Assembly (NCBI GenBank): GCA_944322255.1
Contig: CALUOK010000008.1
Location: forward strand, 1 to 64,000
Direction: 5' to 3'
Length of the DNA stretch: 64,000 bases
Source: Candidatus Methanomethylophilaceae archaeon
Lineage (GTDB): Archaea > Thermoplasmatota > Thermoplasmata > Methanomassiliicoccales > Methanomethylophilaceae
Shown here: positions 9,348-17,351 of the stretch, in pieces
How positions within the stretch are numbered: the first letter of the stretch is position 1
How the letters are laid out: each line of letters starts with the position of its first letter
The notes under the pieces: model-generated
What the model was told of the DNA's origin: nothing
Databases searched by the model: none
What the model saw: only the letters and a program-made list of their open reading frames with translations
Program-made: the position numbers and the translations under genes

Positions 9348-11252
9348 ATGAACATCTCAAAAACACTCGTCGCGACGGCCCTGGTGGCGGTCATGATCGT
9401 GTCCATGGTCGCTGTGGCGGACGAGTCCGATGCGGTCGATGCGCCGGACAAACTGACTTTCATCGTCGACGGCCAGGGGTACGACTCCCTCGAGTCGGCG
9501 ATTGGAGCAATAGAATCCGAGGGAACGATAACGGTGGAGGTCTCCGAAACGGGGACCGGAACCCCTATCGCCTCTTCCATCACCATCCCTGCAGGCAAGG
9601 ACATCACCATTGACCTGAACGGATGTACGGTTCAGACTACCGAGAGGATATATGTGCTCGGTTCTCTGACGATCGAGGACAACTCTCTGCCAACCGGATA
9701 TGAGCCGCAGGTCAGCGACGATTACAAACAGGTGACATACGAGACGGGAGAACTCGCCAATGTGCACAGTGTCAGAGAAGATGAAGCGGTTACTGTCGTT
9801 GTCAAGGAAGGCGGAATGCTGACCCAGAACAGTGGCACTATCTCATCGTTGAAGAACTACACCGTCAGCATAAACGGGAACAGAACTCCGGGAAACAGCA
9901 GCCCGATAGCCTCTTCGATGGTCATGAACGGAGGATATCAGATCGGTGCCGAAGGCGGTCCGGGAATCTTCGGAAACGGCGCTCTCCTTGATGTCAACGG
10001 CGGGGTCATCTGCGGTACGGAGAACTCTCCTGTTGCAGGAAACGGTAGTGTCGATCCAACGACCGATAATGGGGGGACGGAGATCAACATCAACGGCGGC
10101 ACACTCATCGGACTGATGGGCGATGCCAACCGTCAGAGCGGATATGCCTCCAACGCGATATATCATCCGCATAGCGGTGTCCTCAACATCAACGGAGGGA
10201 CGATCGTCGCTGAAAGGGGTCCGGCAGTAGTCATGCGCGCCGGACAGCTCAACATCACCGGTGGAGACTTCATTTCTACTGGAGCCGGAACAGATGCATA
10301 CAGCGGATACGGAAAAGTTGGAGACAGTTCATTCATAGTGAAGCCATCGGCAATCATCTATGAACTCAAGTCCAACTACCCAGGTTTAGCCACCGATCCC
10401 AAAGGCATCGAGATAACAGGTGGTTCATTCTCGTCGGATATCGAAGACGTTGTGCTTCTTGTAGAAGGAGACACATCTGAGGTCAACATCGACGTCAGCA
10501 TTTCGGGAGGGACTTTCTCAGGCGATGTATCCGATTACGTGGCTAGTGGATGCCAGCAGGTCGGCAACATCGTCGGATCTGTCGATCAAAGTGCATCCAT
10601 CTCTGGCAACAATGCCAACGTGGAGTCCAGCTCTGAGACAGACACTGTGGTCATCCCTGTCGACGGAGAGGGTGCAGAAAACGCCACCGTCTCCGTGAGC
10701 GTCAACGCTTCCGGAAACATGCCGGAAGGCGAGGGGGCTGATTCCAAGGTGTCCATGGTCTTCCAGGGAGATATCGAAGGTAACGGCCTCGCAGTCTCTG
10801 CCAAGCAGGTAGCTTCCAGCGCACTTCCAGATTCTGTCAACAAGAACAACCTCCTGGCGACCTTCGATCTCTCCGTCCAGGGTGCCACTGCTGATAAGTT
10901 CAACCTGACCGTGACTGTCTCCATCCCGACACCTGTCGGAATGGTCCTGTCCAACGCCTGGGTCATCTACTATGAAGATGGTGTGGAAAAGGAAAAAATC
11001 GGTGCGACCGTCAACGGTTCCGAGATCACATTCAGCACCACCCACACTTCCGCATATTCCGTCTACGGTGAGTACGAGGAGGAGGGAAGCGGGTCTGGAA
11101 CCGGTTCCTGGGACGATGACGAGGACCTTCCCCCGTTCATCCCCACCCAGCCCGCCGAGGACGACAACACCGTGACCATCGTCGCCTGTGCCGCAGCCGC
11201 CGCTGTGGCAGCGATCATGGCGGTCTTCTTGATCATCGACAGGAAGGGATGA
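9348..11252 (+). CDS. Surface protein A, secreted, C-terminally anchored (634 aa)
   Basis: First of five related surface proteins. It has a signal peptide at residues 1-27 (hydrophobic core ending VADESDA), then a right-handed beta-helix-like body rich in INGGT(L/I) and ITGG turns (about 30-380), a more ordinary beta domain (about 430-570, with NLTVTVSIPTPVGM), an acidic linker and the family C-terminus LPPFIPTQ, a membrane helix VTIVACAAAAAVAAIMAVFLI and DRKG. ATG follows GGAGG by 4 nt. A winged-helix gene begins 3 nt after the stop. Unlike B, C and D its coding frame is intact; its G-tract lies in the promoter/leader. Confidence 0.85.
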   Translation: MNISKTLVATALVAVMIVSMVAVADESDAVDAPDKLTFIVDGQGYDSLESAIGAIESEGTITVEVSETGTGTPIASSITIPAGKDITIDLNGCTVQTTERIYVLGSLTIEDNSLPTGYEPQVSDDYKQVTYETGELANVHSVREDEAVTVVVKEGGMLTQNSGTISSLKNYTVSINGNRTPGNSSPIASSMVMNGGYQIGAEGGPGIFGNGALLDVNGGVICGTENSPVAGNGSVDPTTDNGGTEININGGTLIGLMGDANRQSGYASNAIYHPHSGVLNINGGTIVAERGPAVVMRAGQLNITGGDFISTGAGTDAYSGYGKVGDSSFIVKPSAIIYELKSNYPGLATDPKGIEITGGSFSSDIEDVVLLVEGDTSEVNIDVSISGGTFSGDVSDYVASGCQQVGNIVGSVDQSASISGNNANVESSSETDTVVIPVDGEGAENATVSVSVNASGNMPEGEGADSKVSMVFQGDIEGNGLAVSAKQVASSALPDSVNKNNLLATFDLSVQGATADKFNLTVTVSIPTPVGMVLSNAWVIYYEDGVEKEKIGATVNGSEITFSTTHTSAYSVYGEYEEEGSGSGTGSWDDDEDLPPFIPTQPAEDDNTVTIVACAAAAAVAAIMAVFLIIDRKG

Positions 11253-11255
11253 GCC

Positions 11256-11537
11256 ATGTCCGGGAAGGAGCATCCGATCAGCGTGCTGTGCGATGCGCAC
11301 ACCATCCCGATGCTGATGTTCCTGAGGGAGAACGGTCCCAGCTGCAAGACGGACATATACGCGTCCGTCGGACGCAGCGCCAACATGCCGCTGAAGATAG
11401 CCAGGCTGGAAGGCTCCGGACTGGTCCGCGTCGACGAGGTCGGCATCTCGGACGTGGTCGGGCTCACCGAGCTGGGCGAGTCCGTGGCGGCGAGGCTCGG
11501 CGAGATAGACTCGCTGATGCTGGAACAGAGACCTTGA
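11256..11537 (+). CDS. Small winged-helix DNA-binding protein, partner of surface protein A (93 aa)
   Basis: The protein is a compact winged helix of MarR/HxlR-like size. The HPISVLCDAHTIPMLMFLRENG segment would be helix 1; KTDIYASVGRS...MPLKIARLEGSGLV would be the helix-turn-helix; VVGLTELG the wing and last helix. It starts 3 nt after gene A's stop, so the two are almost certainly co-transcribed and translationally coupled. Near-identical proteins follow surface genes B, C and D. It probably regulates the surface genes, perhaps its own cassette; the target is unknown. Exact family assignment is uncertain. Confidence 0.85.
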   Translation: MSGKEHPISVLCDAHTIPMLMFLRENGPSCKTDIYASVGRSANMPLKIARLEGSGLVRVDEVGISDVVGLTELGESVAARLGEIDSLMLEQRP

Positions 11538-11544
11538 AAACAAA

Positions 11545-11579
11545 GGGCCGTCCGGGTTCGGGCGGTCCGATTCCTTTTT
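11545..11579 (+). terminator. Terminator of cassette A
   Basis: A 9-bp stem (with two G-U pairs) between GGGCCGTCC and GGGCGGTCC, followed by ATTCCTTTTT, lies 7 nt after the regulator stop. Confidence 0.75.
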
Positions 11580-11707
11580 CCCGTTGATCTGAAGCGCAGT
11601 CGACACTGTGTGTAGCTGTTCTCATTTCGTGAAATATCTTTCATGCTTTACGGTCATAGTTGCAAATACTATCTTAAGTCAGAAGCGCATTCCACCTTCA
11701 CGGGCCG

Positions 11708-11727
11708 GTGCCGCAACTGTGCGGCAC
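11708..11727 (+). promoter_or_regulatory. Perfect leader hairpin/palindrome of surface gene B
   Basis: GTGCCGCA, a 4-nt loop, then TGCGGCAC: a perfect 8-bp inverted repeat 20 nt before the gene B ATG and just upstream of its GGAAGGTG ribosome binding site. It could be an RNA hairpin in the leader or an operator for a dimeric winged-helix protein. Confidence 0.5.
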
Positions 11728-11747
11728 GGCATCGGAAGGTGAAACAG

Positions 11748-13515
11748 ATGCACAGGAAAACTACCATGGCGGTGCTCGCCGTCGCGGTGGCGCTTCTCGG
11801 AGTCGTAGCCATTGTGCAGACAGGGGGGGGGGGTCGACGAGGTCGACGCCACCGATGCTGGCACAGTGGAGGAACTCAAAGGGGCGTTCACCAATGGAGG
11901 GGACTATGCCCTTACTTCGGATATAACAATCTCCGAGGCCTTGACATTGGGTCAGGATGTCATCCTCGATCTCGATCTCAATGGGCATACAATCACAGCG
12001 AATGTGACAAGTGCTGATAACGGTATTATCTCTGTCAGTGGTGACCTGACGATAAGGGACAGCAGTCCCGAAGGAACTGGCAAGATTATCAGTAGCAAGA
12101 ATTTCAACATCATTCAGACCCAGTCTGGATCGAACCTCACCATCAAATCTGGAATTTTCGAACTCTCAAGCACCGATGGCGGAGACATAGTCCGTGTAAG
12201 CGGGAACGCTCTCATCGAGGGCGGGGAGTTCATCTACCACACCCAACCAGGCAAGAACGGATATCCGATCCGTGCCATTAACGGAGGAAACGTAACCATC
12301 AACGACATGCACATCGACTCCGACAACTACGGAATCCAGGTCAGGACAGACAAAGGTATGTCACCGACTTCCGTGGAGATCAACGGGGGGACCATAGAGG
12401 CCGCATTCTACGGTCTCGTGGTGTTGGGAAACGGTGAGACGCCCCTCGATAACAACAATGCCGTACTGACAGTCAACGATGTGACGGTCATAATGAACAA
12501 CACCACAAACCCCACTGATTCCGAATCTGTATGTATCGGAACCACAGCGAATAGCGGCAACTATGCCGGATTCACAATCACCGTGAACGGCGGAACCTTC
12601 CAGGGCAATTCCGGATGCTATTTCCCTGGTGAAGGGGACTACAATATCAACGGCGGACACTTCCTGACGACTCAGTACGGAATCAGAATCGCCGCGGGAG
12701 ATCTTACCATCGGTAAGGATGCCGTAATCGAGACAAATGTGAACTACGAATCCAAGCCTCTGGAGACTGCCACCAAACCGACGGGTACCATGGGCCCTCT
12801 GGTCATAGGTAAGGTTGGTGATGGATATACGGGCAATCTGAATGTCGTTCTCGACGGAGGAACGCTCAGGAACAATCTGGGAAATGCCGTTACGGCTTAC
12901 GACAAGTGCATGGGACTGGATGGTTTGAAGAGCTACTTCATTTCCTTTAACGCCAACAGCGGAAACATCATAGGAAATGTCGAATTCAATCACGATGAAT
13001 CAGATAGTAATTCATCCAAGCTCAGCTTCGAGCTCAACGGTGCCACAATCGAGGGAAAGCTCTCTGTCGATACCGCCATGGAGGGATTGAAGACATCATT
13101 CAATTCCGGAGTCATCACAGGTGGAACAGAAGGTGTCGACGCGCCTGCCACACATGTCGCGGATCTCGACTATCTCGGAACCACTCTGGAGTTCATAGGG
13201 GCCGGTTTCCAGCTTCCGAACGACCTGCCCCCATCCAGGGACAACTACACGTTCCTCGGTCTGAGTCTGAACTCCGGTTCGAGCAGTGCTCAGTACCAGC
13301 CTGGAGATTTCGTCAGTGCCAGCGGTGATGTGACCGTTTACGCTGTGTGGGAGAGCAACTCCATCAACATTCCTAGTGACGATGATGAACTCCCGCCGTT
13401 CATCCCCACCCAGACCTCCAATGACGACGACACCGTGACCATCGTGGCCTGCGCCGCAGCCGCCGCAGTGGCAGCGATCATGGCGGTCTTCCTGATCATC
13501 GACAGGAAGGGATGA
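11748..13515 (+). CDS. Surface protein B, phase-variable, currently out of frame
   Basis: ATG at 11748, preceded by GGAAGGTG, encodes a signal peptide (MHRKTTMAVLAVAVALLGVV...) that runs into an 11-G tract (11823-11833). In this sequence the frame after the tract leads to a stop near 12017. The long downstream frame (DEVDATDAGTVEELKGAF onward) is one base off; ten Gs would join them into a 588-aa protein. The body is a parallel beta-helix-like repeat protein with many INGG turns, then an InlB-like bacterial repeat-type segment (NYTFLGLSLNSGSSSAQYQPGD, about residues 480-550), LPPFIPTQ, membrane helix and DRKG. The only start inside the long frame, TTG at 11812, would lack the signal peptide. 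A regulator gene follows 3 nt after the stop. Confidence 0.8.
11823..11833 (+). repeat. Homopolymer G11 tract within gene B start region
   Basis: Eleven Gs directly after the signal-peptide codons. The count is 3n+2; 3n+1 (10 or 13) is needed to fuse the signal peptide to the body, so the tract acts as a frame switch if it slips. Confidence 0.85.
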
Positions 13516-13518
13516 CCC

Positions 13519-13803
13519 ATGCCGGCGAAGGAGCATCCGATCAGCGTGCTGTGCGATGCGCACACCATCCCGATGCTGATGTTCCTGAGGGAGAACGGCC
13601 CCAGCCGCAAGACCGACATCTACTCTGCCGTCGGCAGGAGTGCTAGCATGCCCCAGAAGATCGACAGGATGGTCTCCGCCGGACTGGCGGAGGTCAGTCC
13701 TGTGGGGATCTCCGAGGTGGTAGGGCTCACCGGCCTTGGAATGGCGGTTGCTGACAGGCTCGCCGACATCGACGGCCTGATGGCCGACGCTGGCTCACAG
13801 TGA
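13519..13803 (+). CDS. Small winged-helix DNA-binding protein, partner of surface protein B (94 aa)
   Basis: Close paralogue of the regulator after gene A; the first 35 residues are nearly the same (KEHPISVLCDAHTIPMLMFL). The helix-turn-helix spans about residues 30-60 (KTDIYSAVGRSASMPQKIDRM). Divergence is concentrated in the recognition helix/wing and C-terminal end (AGLAEVSPVGISEVVGLTGLG), which may give each copy its own target. ATG is 3 nt after the gene B stop. Because gene B is out of frame upstream, coupled translation of this regulator may change with tract length. Confidence 0.85.
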   Translation: MPAKEHPISVLCDAHTIPMLMFLRENGPSRKTDIYSAVGRSASMPQKIDRMVSAGLAEVSPVGISEVVGLTGLGMAVADRLADIDGLMADAGSQ

Positions 13804-13820
13804 CCTGTGGAAACACCTTA

Positions 13821-13842
13821 GGGGACCTTCGGGGTCCCGTCT
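13821..13842 (+). terminator. Terminator of cassette B
   Basis: Stem GGGGACC / GGGTCCC closing a TTCG tetraloop, followed by GTCTTAT, 17 nt after the regulator stop. Confidence 0.7.
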
Positions 13843-14041
13843 TATGTTCTTCATAATGGTCTGTAACAACAGATGTTGCAGCGATTGTGTTTCATTGAGG
13901 CGCAGTTGCATCATCTGTCTTCAGGATTCAAATGTCGGGCGTATCGACGTTGCTTTGTTCATACTCGATATACCATTATTCATGCATAGAGCAGAAATAT
14001 GTAGTCCAAAATATGTTCCACTACATATTCTCTATAGTGCT

Positions 14042-14058
14042 GGAGCTTTTGAAGCTCC
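14042..14058 (+). promoter_or_regulatory. Leader hairpin of surface gene C
   Basis: GGAGCTT, 3-nt loop, AAGCTCC: a perfect 7-bp inverted repeat 16 nt before the gene C ATG and just before GAGAGGATG. The left arm contains GGAG. It parallels the leader hairpins of A, B and D. Confidence 0.5.
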
Positions 14059-14074
14059 CTGAGAGGATGATATT

Positions 14075-15429
14075 ATGAACGGAAACAAATCGAAAAACGC
14101 GCTCGGGGGGGGGCCTTTGCCGTCACGCTTGCTGTCGTGGCGGTCATGCTCGCCTGTCCGTTCGCTGTTTCATCGGAATCTGCAGCAGATGCCGATTCCT
14201 ATGATTCAATAGATTTTGAGAACATGGACGTATTGCCGGACCTGTCGAATTTATCTACGTTCACCTTTACACAAGACTACAGGCCGACATCCGGAAACAC
14301 TTCCAACCGTACCATCAACGATTCTATAGAAATCGATGGAGCTGAAAAAACGCTCTATGGAGGATTCTCTTTCGACACCCAGGTGAATGATGGAGAGTCA
14401 GAAACATTCGACGTGGTAATCAAGAATCTCACGCTGGACGGTCATTTTCTGACAAACGGATATGGCATCAGCACCAGCAATGAGGACAACATGCCTGTTC
14501 GTGCAGTGAACCTGACACTTGAGAACTGCATCATAAAGAACTTCACCAGCAAGGGCCTCTACATGACCAGTTTCCAATCTCTCATCGTCAAGAACTGTAC
14601 GTTCGTAGACAATGCAACTGGGGATGACACAAACATCAAGGGTGACTATGCGTTCGATGTGAACCTCATAGGTGTCAAGAACGTCACCATCGAGATCACC
14701 GGCTGCACATTCTCTGGTGATTGCGGGGAGAAGTCCGCAGTCAAGATTACCCAGCGTGGAGTCAGCGGCAGTTCCGATGACAAGAATGATTTCACAATCA
14801 CGGAACCCGCTTGCATCGAGTATGTCAAGATGTCGGGCAACACCTTCTCAACTGCAGACAGGACCGATGCAGACATAACCCTCGGAAGCAGGATCGCTAA
14901 TAACACCACTGGGAACAAGTCCTACACCTCGGCATTCGATGTCAGCATCGTTGCGGATGGGACCACTCGTGTTACGAAGTCGTCTGCAGTAGGCGAGTAT
15001 ATGAACATCGTTCTGACCGACGGTTCCAACCTGACATCCACTTCCGAGATCGTCACAGGTATGGAGCAGACTGGAAAGAGTGCGTTCGTTCTTGAATCCG
15101 GTTCCGCCGTCATCAGCGGTTACATACCGTCCACCATCTCTCTGTCCATCGCCCAGGATGCGTCCGCATCTGTGGGTGCCGAGGGGCTGAAGAGCGACGG
15201 TATGATCTACACCGTCAACAACAACCTCTCCGGATCCGTCGAGGGCAACCAGGTCGTCAACACCGACATCTCGGTCAACCCCGGATACGACGATGACGAG
15301 GACCTCCCGCCGTACATCCCGAGCCAGTCCTCCAACGATGACGACACCGTCACCATCGTCGCCTGCGCCGCCGCAGCCGCGGTCGCCGCCATTCTCGCGG
15401 TGTTCCTGGTCATCGACAGGAAGGGATGA
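14075..15429 (+). CDS. Surface protein C, phase-variable, currently out of frame
   Basis: ATG at 14075 (after GAGAGGATGATATT) begins MNGNKSKNALGGG, running into a G9 tract at 14105-14113. In the present frame translation leaves the gene; with ten Gs it continues as AFAVTLAVVAVMLACPFAV, completing a signal peptide, and reads on to 15429 as a 451-aa protein. The body has beta-helix-like repeats (NLTLENCIIKNFTSKGLYMT type) like pectate-lyase-fold surface proteins. The C-terminus has LPPYIPSQ, a membrane helix and DRKG. Protein E (17352-18773) is a full-length paralogue. A GTG at 14137 would start only within the signal peptide. Confidence 0.8.
14105..14113 (+). repeat. Homopolymer G9 tract within the signal peptide of gene C
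   Basis: Nine Gs beginning at codon 11 of gene C. One more G (10) would place the hydrophobic core of the signal peptide and the whole body in frame, so the sequenced state is one base short. Confidence 0.85.
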
Positions 15430-15432
15430 GCC

Positions 15433-15711
15433 ATGTCCGACGGGGAGCATCCGATCGCCGTGCTGTGCGACACGCACGTCATACCGATCCTGATGTTCCT
15501 GGACGGGAGCGGCCCCAGCCGCAAGACCGACATCTACGCGGCGGTGGGGAGGAACTCCAACATGCCCCTGAAGCTGGAGAGGATGGCCGGGGCCGGACTC
15601 GTCGACATCAGCCCCATGGGGAACTCGGAGTTCGTCGGGCTGACCGCCATGGGCGAGTCCGTGGCCGGGAGGCTCCGGGAGATCGACGGGCTGATGGCCG
15701 GAGATCGCTGA
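15433..15711 (+). CDS. Small winged-helix DNA-binding protein, partner of surface protein C (92 aa)
   Basis: Third copy of the cassette regulator: EHPIAVLCDTHVIPILMFLDGSG, helix-turn-helix KTDIYAAVGRNSNMPLKLERM (about 30-52), wing NSEFVGLTAMG. It starts 3 nt after the gene C stop, so it is coupled to a gene that is at present out of frame. The conserved N-terminal half and variable recognition region repeat the pattern of the other copies. Confidence 0.85.
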   Translation: MSDGEHPIAVLCDTHVIPILMFLDGSGPSRKTDIYAAVGRNSNMPLKLERMAGAGLVDISPMGNSEFVGLTAMGESVAGRLREIDGLMAGDR

Positions 15712-15740
15712 CCGCTTCCGATACCCGTGTAAACTCCTTA

Positions 15741-15757
15741 GCGGCCTCCGGGCCGCT
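15741..15757 (+). terminator. Terminator of cassette C
   Basis: Perfect stem GCGGCC / GGCCGC around a TCCG tetraloop, 29 nt after the regulator stop. Confidence 0.65.
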
Positions 15758-15862
15758 CATCACATCATCTGTACATTATGCAGAGTGCATCATGTTCTGT
15801 ACATCGCGTTCAGAGATACTTAGATAACGAACATCAGCGTTCACCATCACCGAGTGAGGCTC

Positions 15863-15884
15863 CCGGACCTGGAACAATCCGGGC
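15863..15884 (+). promoter_or_regulatory. Leader hairpin of surface gene D
   Basis: CCCGGA, 10-nt loop, TCCGGG, 21 nt before the gene D ATG. It is followed by a G5 run and the GGAGG ribosome binding site at 15896-15900. Same position as the hairpins of A, B and C. Confidence 0.4.
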
Positions 15885-15905
15885 GGGGGCGCACGGAGGT
15901 ATAAC

Positions 15906-16868
15906 ATGGACAGAACAGTCACAGCCGTCCTCGTCGCCGCCATCATGGCGATGTCCTGCTGCGTCCTGCTGGTCTCCGACGAGGGGGATGCGGCGGAGAC
16001 GAAATAGGTCGGCACCTACCAGGATCTTCTGAGTGCCATACAAGATGCTATTGATGGAGATACGATTCAGCTCACTGCTGACATCAAAGTCGATGCGATG
16101 CTAAGCATCAATGAAAAGAAATCAGTTACTCTTGATCTGAACAACCATTCTATCACATCAAGTGCTGGTTTTACAGGTACAGATAATGAGAAGAATAACG
16201 ACAAGCATCTAATCAATGTCGATTCTTCTACAGTTACTATAACCAATGGTGTACTCAAAACCACAGGATTGAACAAGCACGTTCTCAATGTGTATGACAA
16301 CAGCGATGTTACCCTGTTCAATGTCACTCTGGATCATACGAATGCTATGGCCGGAGCACCTCTGGTCGTCAATGGAGCCAAAGTGACTCTTGAAGGCAAG
16401 AACACATTCATCACAGGAGACAAATCTTGGTATGCCATCAATGTGGACAGTGGTAGCAACTCAGGTCCCACGGCATCCCTGACTACGAACCCCTCCACTG
16501 AACTTGTTTTCAAGGGACTTAAAGAGGAAGCAATACACATCAGTGCTCCTAATGAAAATGGTGAGAAGTTCTCAGTTACTCTCGGTCAGGATACCGTAGT
16601 TCGTACCGACATCGAGAATTTCAAACTCGTTGTATCTGAGGGCGAGGAAGGCATCACGGTTGATGATTCCAACGTGGTGATTGTCCCCGAGACTGAGTCC
16701 ACTCCCGAACCAACCCCCACTCCGGGATATGACGATGAGGAGGATCTCCCTCCGTATATTCCGAGCCAGTCCTCCAATGATGATGACACCGTCACCATCG
16801 TCGCCTGCGCCGCAGCCGCAGCCGTCGCAGCCATCCTGGCCGTCTTCCTGGTCATCGACAGGAAGTGA
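15906..16868 (+). CDS. Surface protein D with in-frame TAG at codon 34 (320 residues if read through)
   Basis: ATG at 15906 follows GGAGGTATAAC. A signal peptide (MDRTVTAVLVAAIMAMSCCVLLVSDEGDA) leads to TAG at 16005-16007, and the same frame continues without break (VGTYQDLLSAIQDAIDGDTIQL) to the family C-terminus LPPYIPSQ, membrane helix and DRK. The body is shorter than in A-C (about 180 residues, with TVTITNGVLKTTG turns). Either TAG is decoded (pyrrolysine, if this is a pyrrolysine-using methanogen) or the gene is switched off by a nonsense mutation. The first usable start after TAG, ATG 16098, would give an unexported fragment. Confidence 0.75.
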
Positions 16869-16872
16869 TCCC

Positions 16873-17142
16873 GTGCACGGAGGGGAGCATCCGATCGGAG
16901 TGCTGTGCGGCACGCACGTCATCCAGATCCTGATGTTCCTGGACGGGAACGGGCCCAGCTGCAAGACGGAGATCTACTCCGCGGTCGGAAGGAGCGCCAC
17001 CATGCCCCAGAAGATCGCCTTCCTGGCGGAAGCCGGGCTGGTCATCCTGCGGCGGAAGGGGATCTCGGAGGTGGTGGAGCTCACAGAGCTGGGCTCCGCC
17101 GTCGCCGGGAAGCTCCGCGAGATCGACGCCATGATGGCCTGA
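16873..17142 (+). CDS. Small winged-helix DNA-binding protein, partner of surface protein D (89 aa)
   Basis: Fourth cassette regulator, with a GTG start 4 nt after the gene D stop; the other three use ATG. The fold is the same: EHPIGVLCGTHVIQILMFLDGNG, helix-turn-helix KTEIYSAVGRSATMPQKIAFL (about 30-52), then a shorter C-terminus. A conserved Cys (VLC) is present in all four copies, and three of the four copies, like this one, differ at the residue before KT(D/E)IY (Cys or Arg). Target unknown; an auto- or cross-regulatory role is inferred. Confidence 0.8.
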   Translation: MHGGEHPIGVLCGTHVIQILMFLDGNGPSCKTEIYSAVGRSATMPQKIAFLAEAGLVILRRKGISEVVELTELGSAVAGKLREIDAMMA

Positions 17143-17164
17143 TCCCGATCGGTCCAAACCTTTT

Positions 17165-17191
17165 CGCCCCGGTTCGCCGGGGCGGTCTTTT
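17165..17191 (+). terminator. Terminator of cassette D
   Basis: Perfect 8-bp stem CGCCCCGG / CCGGGGCG with TTCG tetraloop, then GTCTTTTC. Confidence 0.8.
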
Positions 17192-17295
17192 CATGCTCCC
17201 GGAGTCCTGTTTGGTTCTGTCTCATTGTGTGAAAAGCAGAGTCTGCGGTCGGCGCGGGTCCGTACCGAAGATGTCTCGGTTGTGAAGAAAGGTGC

Positions 17296-17336
17296 CCCAT
17301 CCCGTTAGGGATGGGTAAGGTGCGGGCGGAGCCCGC
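17296..17336 (-). terminator. Two hairpins downstream of surface gene E
   Basis: On the minus strand, after the stop of gene E, come GCGGGC / GCCCGC with a 3-nt loop (17322-17336), then CCCATCCC / GGGATGGG (17296-17315). They separate gene E from the convergent cassette D. Confidence 0.55.
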
Positions 17337-17351
17337 TTTCATTGAGGGTTA

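Noticed and set aside
11812-13515. Gene B as an ordinary gene starting at TTG 11812
   Set aside because: This start lacks a signal peptide and lies inside the signal-peptide codons of the ATG at 11748, which has a proper ribosome binding site. The frame break at poly-G is the better explanation.
13844-14062. 72-aa open frame between cassettes B and C
   Set aside because: Cysteine-rich, no ribosome binding site, overlaps the terminator and promoter region of gene C.
9292-14113. Poly-G tracts as sequencing errors only
   Set aside because: Possible, but the three tracts occur exclusively at the 5' ends of one surface family, deviate from the in-frame count in both directions, and one is outside coding sequence. 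Read-level counting would settle it.
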